Assembly: GCF_900156435.1 (NCBI RefSeq)
Contig: NZ_FTPQ01000002.1
Location: forward strand, 124,001-188,000
Reading direction: 5' to 3'
Length of the DNA stretch: 64,000 nt
From: Microbacterium sp. RU1D
Lineage (GTDB): Bacteria > Actinomycetota > Actinomycetes > Actinomycetales > Microbacteriaceae
This document shows, piece after piece, positions 31,029 through 42,612 of this stretch. A program made the translations under genes and the position numbers. Position 1 is the stretch's first letter. The number at the start of each line of letters is the position of its first letter. Under the pieces are notes generated by a model, which saw only the letters and a program-made list of their open reading frames with translations, ran no database searches and was not told where the DNA came from.

Positions 31029-31934
31029 TCAGTGCTGAGCGGACGCCAGGGCCACGACCTGGGCGGCGGCGTGCGCCACCTCGTCGTTGACCACGCGGTA
31101 GTCGAACTCGTTCTGCGCCGCGAGCTCGACGCGGGCGGTGCGCAGGCGTCGGGCGCGCTCCTCGGCATCCTCGGTCCCGCGTCCCACGAGGCGCTGGACG
31201 AGCTCGTCCCAGCTGGGTGGCAGGAGGAACACGAGCGTGGCCGAGGGGTCGGCCGCGCGGACCTGACGTGCACCTTGCAGGTCGATCTCGAGCAGGGCCG
31301 TGCCGCCGTCCGCGAGGACGCGCTCGATGGGACCGCGCGGGGTGCCGTAGCGGTGCTTGTTGTGCACGACGGCCCACTCCAGCAGCTCCCCCGACGCGAC
31401 CAGGCGGTCGAACTCGGCGTCGTCGACGAAGTAGTAGTGCTCGCCCTCGACCTCACCCGGGCGCGGAGCGCGCGTGGTCGCCGACACCGACAGGTGGATC
31501 TCGGGGTAGTTCTCCTTGATGTGCGCGGCGACCGTGCCCTTGCCGACGGCCGTGGGCCCGGCCAGCACGATGAGGCGGCTGCGCCCGTCGCGCGGCCCCG
31601 GCTCGGGCCAGCGCGCGTCGAGGAAGGCCCGCAGAGCATCGCGCTGGCGGGTGCCGAGGCCCCCGAGGCGCTTCACCGGCGAGATGCCGAGGGATGCCAG
31701 GATGCGGTCGCGCTTGCTCTCGCCGATCGCCGGAATCGCGGTGAGGAACTCCGTGACGCGCATCGCGCCCGCCGGCGACAGCGGGTCGGCGAGCCCCCGG
31801 CGCAGCAGCTCCTGCGGCGAGATCACGCGCGTGGAGACGTCGCGCTTGAGCGCGGCGCGCTCGCGCCGGGCCTCGACGGCGCGGCGCGAGGCGGCGGCAC
31901 GGTCGACCTCGGGCGGACGACGGGTTTCAGCCAT
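31029..31934 (-). CDS. gmk: Integration host factor (mIHF) - guanylate kinase fusion
   Basis: A 301-residue two-domain protein. Residues 12-105 match actinobacterial integration host factor (mIHF), including the basic RRAVEARRERAALK helix, LLTAIPAIGESK-type helix-turn and VKRLGGLGTRQRDAL. In mycobacteria mIHF is a separate gene directly before gmk. Residues 120-301 are guanylate kinase (GMP + ATP to GDP): P-loop GPTAVGKGT at 126-134, then SATTRAPRPGE and GEHYYFVDD for GMP binding. The linker is only about 12 residues. GGGAG seven bases before ATG supports translation from the first codon, and the start overlaps pyrF by eight bases. Either a bifunctional chromatin/nucleotide protein, or a second start could also yield free kinase. 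Confidence 0.92.
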   Translation of the reverse strand: MAETRRPPEVDRAAASRRAVEARRERAALKRDVSTRVISPQELLRRGLADPLSPAGAMRVTEFLTAIPAIGESKRDRILASLGISPVKRLGGLGTRQRDALRAFLDARWPEPGPRDGRSRLIVLAGPTAVGKGTVAAHIKENYPEIHLSVSATTRAPRPGEVEGEHYYFVDDAEFDRLVASGELLEWAVVHNKHRYGTPRGPIERVLADGGTALLEIDLQGARQVRAADPSATLVFLLPPSWDELVQRLVGRGTEDAEERARRLRTARVELAAQNEFDYRVVNDEVAHAAAQVVALASAQH

Positions 31935-32783
31935 GCAGGGACTCCCGGTAGAGCGCGGCGCGCTCGTCGATACGGGCGGCCAGGCGCTCGGGCCCGACCG
32001 CGAGGATGCTCCGGCTCTCGTTCGCGACGACGGCCGAGGCCACGTACCCGAAGAGGCGGGCGAGGTCGGACGGCGCAGCACCCTGCGCACCGAACCCCGG
32101 CGCGAGGATCGGCATGCCCGCGAGGGCCATGTCGCCGAGACCGAAGGCCGCGCGGTCGACGGTGGCCCCCACGACGACGCCGACGGGGCCGAGAGCACCC
32201 GGGGCGCCGACGTTGGCCTCGTTGACGTCGCGAGCGACGCGCGCCGCCACGTGCTCGTGGTCGCCGATGGCGAGGGCGTCGTCGACGATCGCGCTCTGGA
32301 GCGCACGCGCCTCCGGGTTGCTCGTCGCGGTGAGGACGAACGCCCCCTTGCCGTGGCGCACCGCGAGCGACAGCGTGTCGCGCAGAGAGTCGGCGCCCAT
32401 GTACGGCGACAGGGTCACGGCATCCGCTTCGAGGGGCGAACCGGGCTCGAGCCAGGCGTGGGCGTACCCCTCCATGGTCGTGCCGATGTCGCCGCGCTTG
32501 GCGTCGGCGATCACGAGGAGCCCCGCGTCGCGTGCGGCGGCCATCACGTCCTCCAGGGCGGCGAAGCCGCGCGAGCCGTAGCGCTCGTAGAACGCCACCT
32601 GCGGCTTGACCACGCCGACCCGCCCCTGGGCCGCCTCGACCGTGCGCAGGCCGAACTCCCGCGCGCCCTCGGCCGTGGCATCCAGCCCCCACGCCGACAG
32701 GAGTGCGGCGTGGGGGTCGATGCCGACGCACAGGGCGCCGTGCAGGTCCAGGGCGGCGTGGAGTCGCTGACCGAACGTGTCGC

Positions 32784-32787
<4 letters not shown>
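31927..32787 (-). CDS. pyrF: Orotidine 5'-phosphate decarboxylase
   Basis: A 286-residue last enzyme of UMP synthesis. [19 protein letters not shown] contains the Asp-Lys-Asp catalytic array of the type 2 (actinobacterial and myxobacterial) family. The GTG start overlaps carB by four bases. Confidence 0.96.
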
Positions 32788-36063
<3,276 letters not shown>

Positions 36064-36071
<8 letters not shown>

Positions 36072-37236
36072 TGGTCTTGGTCTCCTGGTTCGCGATCACC
36101 ATGTCGCGGAAGCGGTCGAACAGGTAGTTGGCGTCGTGCGGGCCCGAGGCGGCCTCGGGGTGGTACTGCACGCTGAACGCGGGGATGTCGAGGGCGCGCA
36201 GGCCCTCCACGACGTTGTCGTTCAGGCCGATGTGGCTCACCTCGACGCGGCCGAAGCCGTTCGGGCTGTCGACGACCTGGTCGAGGGGGGCGTCGACGGC
36301 GAAGCCGTGGTTCTGCGAGGTGATCTCGACGCGGCCGGTGGTCTTGTCGAGCACGGGCTGGTTGATGCCGCGGTGGCCGAACGGCAGCTTGTACGTGCCG
36401 AAGCCGAGGGCGCGGCCGAGCAGCTGGTTGCCGAAGCAGATGCCGAAGAACGGCAGGCCGTCGCTCAGCACTTCGCGCAGCAGCTCGACGTGCTGGTCGG
36501 ATGCCGCGGGGTCGCCGGGGCCGTTGGAGTAGAACGCCGCGACCGGCTCGATGGCGCGGATCTCGTCGATCGTGGCCGACTGCGGGAAGACGTGCACGTC
36601 GAAGCCGCGGGCGGCGAGGTTGTCGATCGTCGACTTCTTCACGCCCAGGTCGAGCACGGCGAGGTTGCCGATGCGCTCGGTCGTGGCGCGGGTGACCTCG
36701 ACCTCGGTCACCGAGACCTCGGCGGAGAGGTTGCGACCCGCCATGCCGGGTGCTTCGCGCACGCGGCGCAGCTGCTCGTCGGCATCCAGGCCGGCGGCCT
36801 CGCCCGAGAAGACGCCGCCGCGCATGCTGCCCGAGGAGCGGATGCGGCGGGTCACGGCGCGGGTGTCGATGCCGGAGATGCCCACGATGCCGTCCTCGAC
36901 GAGCGCGTCGTCGAGTGAGCGGTTCGCGCGCCAGTTCGACACCGTGCGCGAGGGGTCGCGTACGACGTAGCCGGCGACCCAGATGCGCCGAGACTCGGGG
37001 TCTTCGTCGTTCACGCCGGTGTTGCCGATGTGGGGGGCGGTCTGCAGCACGATCTGGCCGGCGTACGAGGGGTCGGTGATCGTCTCCTGGTAGCCGGTCA
37101 TGCCGGTGGCGAAGACGACCTCGCCGAGGGTCTCGCCGCGTGCGCCGTACGCGCGGCCGGTGTAACGGGTGCCGTCTTCGAGCACGAGGACGGCGGGTTC
37201 TCGCGTGGTGAGCGAGGAAGGGATCAGGGAGGTCAT
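36064..37236 (-). CDS. carA: Carbamoyl phosphate synthase small subunit
   Basis: A 390-residue glutaminase subunit supplying ammonia to Car[15 protein letters not shown] holds the class I amidotransferase Cys267, and [14 protein letters not shown] the histidine and glutamate. The N-terminal domain starts at [13 protein letters not shown]. It overlaps the preceding gene by four bases. Confidence 0.97.
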
Positions 37237-37733
37237 GCGTCGCTTCCTGTCGAGGTGAGGGGGCGGATGGCGTCGGCCAGTGCTTTGGCCGAGGCCTCCT
37301 GAGGGCGGAGGTAGGTGTCGACGATCGTGTCGTCGTCGATGCGCCAGCTGATGCGCGCGAGGCCGTCGCGCTCGACCACGCGGTCGATCGCGACGGTGGC
37401 CTGAGCGGCATCCACGAGGCGGTCGCGGGTGAGCGCGATGCGGGGCTGGCCCGGCAGGTCGAGGGCGACGCCGGCCGAGGTGACCGTGACGTCGACGCGG
37501 GAGCGGAAACCGAGACCCGAGATCGCGAGACGCTCGAGCGGCTCGTCGTGTCGGGTCGTGGCGACGTACAGCCCGGAGAACACCGCCGTCTCGACGGCGT
37601 CCGCGGGCAGCTCCCCCACCGGGGCGGAGTAGCGCGCATCGCGCCGCGTTCGTCGCCACCACGCGTACGCGAGGACCGCGAGAAGCACGACGGCGACGCC
37701 GACCATGACGAGCAGGGCGCCCTCGCGCGTCAC
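37233..37733 (-). CDS. PH-like domain membrane protein in pyr operon
   Basis: A 166-residue protein with one N-terminal transmembrane helix (about 6-26) followed by WWRRTRRD, so the rest is cytoplasmic. The soluble part is predominantly beta with one C-terminal helix, compatible with a PH-like fold. It overlaps pyrC and carA by four bases each, so it belongs firmly to the operon. Homologues occupy the same place in other actinobacteria; its role is unknown to me. Confidence 0.75.
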   Translation of the reverse strand: MTREGALLVMVGVAVVLLAVLAYAWWRRTRRDARYSAPVGELPADAVETAVFSGLYVATTRHDEPLERLAISGLGFRSRVDVTVTSAGVALDLPGQPRIALTRDRLVDAAQATVAIDRVVERDGLARISWRIDDDTIVDTYLRPQEASAKALADAIRPLTSTGSDA

Positions 37734-39052
37734 GAGAGCATCCCGGGCGCCTCGAGCACGGCGCCGTCGACGACGGTCGGGATGCCGGCGCGCACGGTCC
37801 AGCGCACCTCGCCCGGCAGCTCACGGCCGAGGTAGGGCGAGTTGGTGCTGCGTCCGCGCAGGTCGTCGAGGCCGAAGGTGCGCTGCGGGCGCGGGTCGTA
37901 GAGCGTGAAGGTCGCCGGCTGCCCGGCCGCGACCGGGGTGCCGTGGCCGTCGAGGCGGCCGATGCGCGCCGGGGTCCTCGACATCACGCGGGCGACGTCG
38001 GTCCAGTCGAGCAGGCCGGTGTCGACCATGGCGTGGTGCACGACGCGCAGCGCGCTCTCGAGGCCCACCATGCCGTTGGCCGCGGCGGCCCACTCGCACG
38101 CCTTCGCTTCGGTCGGGTGCGGGGCGTGGTCGGTCGCGACGATGTCGATCGTGCCGTCGGCGAGGCCCTCGCGCACGGCCATCACGTCCTCCTCGCGGCG
38201 CAGCGGCGGGTTGACCTTGAACCGCGCGTCGTAGTCGCGCACGAGCTCATCGGTCAGCAGCAGGTGGTGCGGGGTGACCTCGGCGGTCACGTTCACGCCG
38301 CGCTTCTTGGCCCAGCGGATGATGTCGACCGAACCCGCGGTGCTCAGGTGGCACACGTGCAGGCGGGAGCCGACGTGCTCGGCCAGCAGGACGTCGCGCG
38401 CGATGATCGACTCCTCGGCCACGGCCGGCCAGCCGGTGAGACCGAGCTCGGCCGAGACGGCGCCCTCGTTCATCTGCGCGCCCTCGGTCAGGCGCGGATC
38501 CTGCGCGTGCTGCGCGATCACGCCGTCGAATGCCTTCACGTACTCCAGCGCCCGGCGCATGATGAGCGGGTCGAACACGCAGAAGCCGTCGTCGCTGAAG
38601 ACGCGGACGCGGGCGCGGGAGTCCGCCATCGCGCCGAGCTCGGCGAGGCGCTCGCCCTTCTGCCCGACGGTGACGGCGCCGATCGGCTGCACGTGCACGT
38701 ACCCGGCCGCCTCGCCCAGGGCGAGCTCCTGCTCGACGACGCCGGCGGTGTCGGCGACGGGAGAGGTGTTCGGCATCGCGAAGACGGTGGTGAACCCGCC
38801 CGCCGCGGCCGCGCGCGAGCCGGTGAGGATCGTCTCGGACGCCTCGTAGCCGGGTTCGCGCAGGTGCACGTGCAGATCGACGAGACCCGGAAGGGCGATG
38901 AGCCCGTCGGCGTCGACGACCGTGGCGCCGACGTGCGACAGACCGGAGCCGGTCTCGGCGATGACGCCGTCGCGCACGAGGAGGTCGGTGGCATCCTGAC
39001 CTTCGACGCGCGCGCCGCGCACCAGAAGGGTCTGGGGGGTGGCGTGGCTCAT
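37730..39052 (-). CDS. pyrC: Dihydroorotase
   Basis: A 440-residue class I dihydroorotase, third step of pyrimidine synthesis. HVHLREPG carries the metal histidines, FAMPNT the substrate site, DDGFCVFDP the bridging aspartate region, and ATDHAPH the catalytic aspartate. It overlaps pyrB by four bases. Confidence 0.97.
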   Translation of the reverse strand: MSHATPQTLLVRGARVEGQDATDLLVRDGVIAETGSGLSHVGATVVDADGLIALPGLVDLHVHLREPGYEASETILTGSRAAAAGGFTTVFAMPNTSPVADTAGVVEQELALGEAAGYVHVQPIGAVTVGQKGERLAELGAMADSRARVRVFSDDGFCVFDPLIMRRALEYVKAFDGVIAQHAQDPRLTEGAQMNEGAVSAELGLTGWPAVAEESIIARDVLLAEHVGSRLHVCHLSTAGSVDIIRWAKKRGVNVTAEVTPHHLLLTDELVRDYDARFKVNPPLRREEDVMAVREGLADGTIDIVATDHAPHPTEAKACEWAAAANGMVGLESALRVVHHAMVDTGLLDWTDVARVMSRTPARIGRLDGHGTPVAAGQPATFTLYDPRPQRTFGLDDLRGRSTNSPYLGRELPGEVRWTVRAGIPTVVDGAVLEAPGMLS

Positions 39053-40017
39053 CGGAGGTCCTCTCTCTCGCTGTCGGGCCGCTCGCCCGCCAGCAGCAGG
39101 TACAGCACGGCCATCCGCACGGAGACACCGTTCGTGACCTGCTCGAGCACCGTCGAGCGCGGGGAATCGGCGGCTTCGGCGGAGATCTCCAGGCCCCGGT
39201 TCATCGGACCGGGGTGTAGAACGATGCTACCGCCCGGGAGGGCCTGCAAGCGCCGCGCGTCGAGACCGTAGCGCCGGGAATACTCCCGTTCAGTCGGGAA
39301 ATACGCGGCCGACATGCGCTCGAGCTGGATGCGGAGCATCATGAGCGCGTCGGGACCGGCCGCGATCGCGTGGTCGAGGTCGTAGTCCACCTCGACCGGC
39401 CATCCGCTGACGTCCTGCGGTACGAGCGTCGGCGGCGCGACCAGTGTGACGTGCGCACCGAGGGTGTGCAGCAGCCACACGTTCGAGCGCGCCACGCGCG
39501 AGTGCAGCACGTCGCCGACGATCGTGACCCGGATGCCGTCGAGGTCGCGGCCGCGGCTGGCGTCGCCGTGCAGGCGCTTGCGGATGGTGAAGGAGTCGAG
39601 CAGGGCCTGCGTGGGGTGCTCGTGCGTGCCGTCGCCGGCGTTGACCACGCCCGCGCTGATCCAGCCCGACGTTGCGAGGGTGCGCGGGGCGCCGGAGGCT
39701 CCGTGACGGATGACGACGGCATCCGCCCCCATCGCCTGGAGCGTCTGCGCGGTGTCCTGCAGTGATTCGCCCTTGCTGACGCTCGAGCCCTTCGCCGAGA
39801 AGTTGATGACGTCGGCGGACAGGCGCTTCGCGGCGGCCTCGAACGAGATGCGGGTGCGCGTGGAATCCTCGAAGAAGAGGTTGACCACGGTCTTGCCGCG
39901 CAGCGTCGGGAGCTTCTTCACCTCGCGGCGCTGGGTGTCGGCCATGTCTTCGGCGACGTCGAGGATCTCGAGGGCGTCGGCGCGCGAGAGATGCTGGGTG
40001 TCGAGGAGGTGCCTCAT
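39049..40017 (-). CDS. pyrB: Aspartate carbamoyltransferase
   Basis: A 322-residue catalytic subunit condensing carbamoyl phosphate and aspartate. [15 protein letters not shown] is the carbamoyl phosphate signature, with [14 protein letters not shown] and a C-terminal HPGPMNRG aspartate-binding loop. No regulatory pyrI is present. It overlaps pyrR by four bases. Confidence 0.97.
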   Translation of the reverse strand: MRHLLDTQHLSRADALEILDVAEDMADTQRREVKKLPTLRGKTVVNLFFEDSTRTRISFEAAAKRLSADVINFSAKGSSVSKGESLQDTAQTLQAMGADAVVIRHGASGAPRTLATSGWISAGVVNAGDGTHEHPTQALLDSFTIRKRLHGDASRGRDLDGIRVTIVGDVLHSRVARSNVWLLHTLGAHVTLVAPPTLVPQDVSGWPVEVDYDLDHAIAAGPDALMMLRIQLERMSAAYFPTEREYSRRYGLDARRLQALPGGSIVLHPGPMNRGLEISAEAADSPRSTVLEQVTNGVSVRMAVLYLLLAGERPDSEREDLR

Positions 40018-40544
40018 GACTCGATCGTCACCTCCTCGATGCCGTCGATCTCGGCGAGGCGCACGTTCACGCGCTCGTCGCGGGCGCTGGGGAGGTTCTT
40101 GCCCACGAAATCGGGGCGGATCGGGAGCTCCCGGTGGCCGCGGTCGATCAGCGTCGCGAGGCGCACGGCGGCGGGGCGTCCGATGTCCTGCAGGGCGTCG
40201 AGCGCGGCGCGGATGCTCCGGCCCGAGAACAGCACGTCGTCGATGAGCACGACGGTCTTGCCGTCGATGCCGCCGGCGGGGATCTCGGTCTTGCGCGGGG
40301 CCCGCGTGGGATTGCGGTGCAGATCGTCGCGGTACATCGTCACGTCGAGAGAGCCGACCGGGACGGAGGCGCCGCCGAACTCGCTGACGAGGGGGCCGAT
40401 CCTGTTCGCGAGCGTGACGCCGCGGGTCGGGATGCCGAGGAGGACGAGTCCCTCCGGTCCCTTGTTGGACTCGAGGATCTCGTGCGAGATGCGCGTCAAA
40501 GCGCGGGCGATATCGGCATCGTGCATGACGGTGCGCGTATTCAT
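40014..40544 (-). CDS. pyrR: PyrR regulator / uracil phosphoribosyltransferase
   Basis: A 176-residue RNA-binding regulator of pyr genes with uracil phosphoribosyltransferase fold. [17 protein letters not shown] is the PRPP motif, and basic residues such as [10 protein letters not shown] lie on the RNA face. The ATG at 40544 is preferred over a GTG eight codons upstream because GGGAG sits six bases before it. It heads the operon and its leader carries a PyrR-binding consensus, so it probably represses its own translation when UMP is abundant. Confidence 0.95.
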   Translation of the reverse strand: MNTRTVMHDADIARALTRISHEILESNKGPEGLVLLGIPTRGVTLANRIGPLVSEFGGASVPVGSLDVTMYRDDLHRNPTRAPRKTEIPAGGIDGKTVVLIDDVLFSGRSIRAALDALQDIGRPAAVRLATLIDRGHRELPIRPDFVGKNLPSARDERVNVRLAEIDGIEEVTIES

Positions 40545-40550
40545 CCGCCG

Positions 40551-40579
40551 CTCCCTTCTCCGCCTCACGGGACGGGGTT
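40551..40579 (-). promoter_or_regulatory. PyrR-binding leader element
   Basis: On the minus strand the leader reads CCCCGTCCCGTGAGGCGGAG then AAGGGAG, the ribosome site. TCCCGTGAGG fits the PyrR loop consensus (UCCxGxGAGG) known from Bacillus and actinobacterial pyr leaders. The flanking CCC can pair with the GGG of the Shine-Dalgarno sequence. PyrR binding here would hide the ribosome site of pyrR. Confidence 0.7.
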
Positions 40580-40603
40580 AAAGGTTGCTGTGGTTCGGGA
40601 GCC

Positions 40604-40609
40604 AGTCTA
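40604..40609 (-). promoter_or_regulatory. -10 box of the pyr operon
   Basis: TAGACT on the minus strand, about 60 bases before the pyrR start. No TTGACA-like -35 is seen. Confidence 0.5.
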
Positions 40610-40686
40610 GCGGGTGCGGCGGGCCGTTTCCCGGGCGCCGCAGGGGGCCGCCGGCCGCTGCGGCGAGGACGCAGGATCTCGACGCT

Positions 40687-40748
40687 ATAAACGCTCGCTG
40701 CACCGGGAAACGCATCGGCTGGCGTTTCTCGGTGCTCCGAGCGTTTAT
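40687..40748. repeat. Nested palindrome, copy 5
   Basis: Outer arms ATAAACGCTCG (40687) and CGAGCGTTTAT (40738) are perfect over 11 bases. Inner arms GCACCGGGAAACGC and GCGTTTCTCGGTGC match at 13 of 14. It lies upstream of the pyr promoter. Confidence 0.9.
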
Positions 40749-40834
40749 CGATCGACGGGCATCGGGCTGGGGCGGATGCCGACGGAGCGCGGCCGCGGGG
40801 CGGATGACGACGGCTGTGCCCCGGCGCGCGCGAA

Positions 40835-42433
40835 TCAGCCCGCGGCGACCTCCGCGGACGCCCGCTCGGCCGCCGCACGCTCCCCGCTCGGGGTGGTGAT
40901 GACCGGAGTCGAACGGATCGGATGCCCCGTCGTCGTCAGGCAGCGACCCGTCTCCAGGTCCCACTTCCAGTCGTGCAGCGAGCAGGTCAGCACGCCGTCC
41001 TCGATCTTGCCGGTCTTGGTCAGGTCGGCGCGCAGGTGCGGGCAGCGACGCTGCACCGTCCACCCGTCGATCTCGGCATCCTCGGTCTGATCCGACTGCT
41101 CGGCGTACCAGTTCTCGACGTACTCGATGCGGTCGCGCGACAGGCACTTCAGGAACGTCGTGAGGAACTCGTTGAACTTGCCGGAGCGGCCGACCTCGAA
41201 CTGCATCGACAAGAAGATCGAGTTCGACCAGTCGATCTCGTGGTCCCGGATGTTCGTCGACACCAGGTCGGCGGGGATCGTGTACCAGTAGATGCACTCC
41301 TCGCCCGCGTACTCGCGCAGCTTCGCCTTGGGGAAGTCCACGACCATGTCGAGCTCGCCGATGCGGAAGCGCACCGCTCCCCCGACGCCGTTGCGGATGG
41401 TCCGGGCGCGACGCAGCAGCGGCTCCCACCATTCCTTCAGCGCGGCGAGCATCTCGGCAGGCGGGATGACCTCGGCGCGAGTGGCCTCTTCGGCGCGGAT
41501 CTCGTCCTGGCGGCTGTCGCGCTGTTCAGCGAGGTAGTTCCACTTGTCGCCGAAGACGCGCTCGATCTCGGCGTCGGTGTAGAGCGTCTGCGTGACGGTG
41601 ACGTCGGAGCCCTGCACCTCGACCTCGGTGCCCGGGAGGAACAGATAGCCCTTCTGCTCGGGGCGCTGATCCTTCATGTGCGCGAGGAACTCCCGCTGGT
41701 CGGTGAAGATCGAGTCGTTCTCGAGGCCCGTGCCGTTGTAGCGGAACAGTTCCTCGCGCAGGAACATGGGCGGACCCGCCATCGGGAAGACGTGCTCGGC
41801 GTCGACCTTGTCGATGTAGTACATCGCGCGCTTGTTCTGCGCGTCGCGCTTGAGCTGGGCGAAGTTCTGCTTGGCATCCTGGGGCAGGTCGTAGACCATC
41901 GGCCACCAGATCGCCCCCGACACCTGGGTGAAGTACGCGTCGGGCTTGCCGAAGTCGAACAGCTTCTCCAGGTCGAGCGGGTGCGAGTCGTTCTGGTTCA
42001 GGACGGATCCCGTGCCGTCGTCGAGCGAGAGCGATGAGTCGCCGATCGGGCCGTCGGAGGGGGCGCGCAGTGGCGTGACCATGAGCTTCAGGTCGCCGAA
42101 CTGCAGGGGCACGCCCGCCTCGGTGCGCACGAGGTTCGTGTAGCCGAGGGCGAGGAGGTCCTGCTCGAGGTCGTCGGTGGGGTACTCGGGCAGGAGCACC
42201 TTGATGTCTTTCGGGACGTATCGCTCGAGCAGCGCCGGGTCGAAATGGTCGCGGTGGCGGTGCGAGATGTACAGGAAGTCGGCCTTGCCGAAACGCTCCC
42301 AGTCGAGGGCGCGGTTGTCGGGGAACGGGAACCACGAGCCGAAGAAGCTCGGACCGAGGACGGGGTCGCAGATGATGCTGCCGCCGCGCGTCTCGATGAA
42401 CATTCCCGCGTGGCCGAGGCCGGTGATCTTCAT
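40835..42433 (-). CDS. Metallo-beta-lactamase fold - Rieske 2Fe-2S fusion protein
   Basis: A 532-residue cytoplasmic protein. The N-terminal half has a metallo-beta-lactamase fold: GHAGMFIET start, HRHRDH metal motif at 58-63. The C-terminal part is a Rieske domain with ligands Cys464-x-His466 and Cys484-x2-His487. CMP-N-acetylneuraminate hydroxylase joins the same two domain types but, as I recall it, in the opposite order. No signal peptide or membrane segment is seen. AGGAG four bases before ATG fixes the start and TAGACT at 42464-42469 is a -10 candidate. Single-gene unit; substrate unknown, an oxygenase or redox-regulated hydrolase is plausible. Confidence 0.85.
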   Translation of the reverse strand: MKITGLGHAGMFIETRGGSIICDPVLGPSFFGSWFPFPDNRALDWERFGKADFLYISHRHRDHFDPALLERYVPKDIKVLLPEYPTDDLEQDLLALGYTNLVRTEAGVPLQFGDLKLMVTPLRAPSDGPIGDSSLSLDDGTGSVLNQNDSHPLDLEKLFDFGKPDAYFTQVSGAIWWPMVYDLPQDAKQNFAQLKRDAQNKRAMYYIDKVDAEHVFPMAGPPMFLREELFRYNGTGLENDSIFTDQREFLAHMKDQRPEQKGYLFLPGTEVEVQGSDVTVTQTLYTDAEIERVFGDKWNYLAEQRDSRQDEIRAEEATRAEVIPPAEMLAALKEWWEPLLRRARTIRNGVGGAVRFRIGELDMVVDFPKAKLREYAGEECIYWYTIPADLVSTNIRDHEIDWSNSIFLSMQFEVGRSGKFNEFLTTFLKCLSRDRIEYVENWYAEQSDQTEDAEIDGWTVQRRCPHLRADLTKTGKIEDGVLTCSLHDWKWDLETGRCLTTTGHPIRSTPVITTPSGERAAAERASAEVAAG

Positions 42434-42463
42434 GCCGCTCCTGTGTCGTTGGCGAACCCGACG

Positions 42464-42469
42464 AGTCTA
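42464..42469 (-). promoter_or_regulatory. -10 box of the MBL-Rieske gene
   Basis: TAGACT on the minus strand, about 30 bases before the ATG. Confidence 0.45.
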
Positions 42470-42612
42470 CGCGGGGCTCCGGCAAGAGGCCTGAGAGCGG
42501 TGAGGGTGTCGGGGTCTGGATGCCCGCTGCCACATGGGCCGGCGGCAGCGTGCGGCCGAGGCGCCGCGGGGCTGCCCACGTCTGAGCGAAGCGGAACCGA
42601 GCGTCGCCGGGC

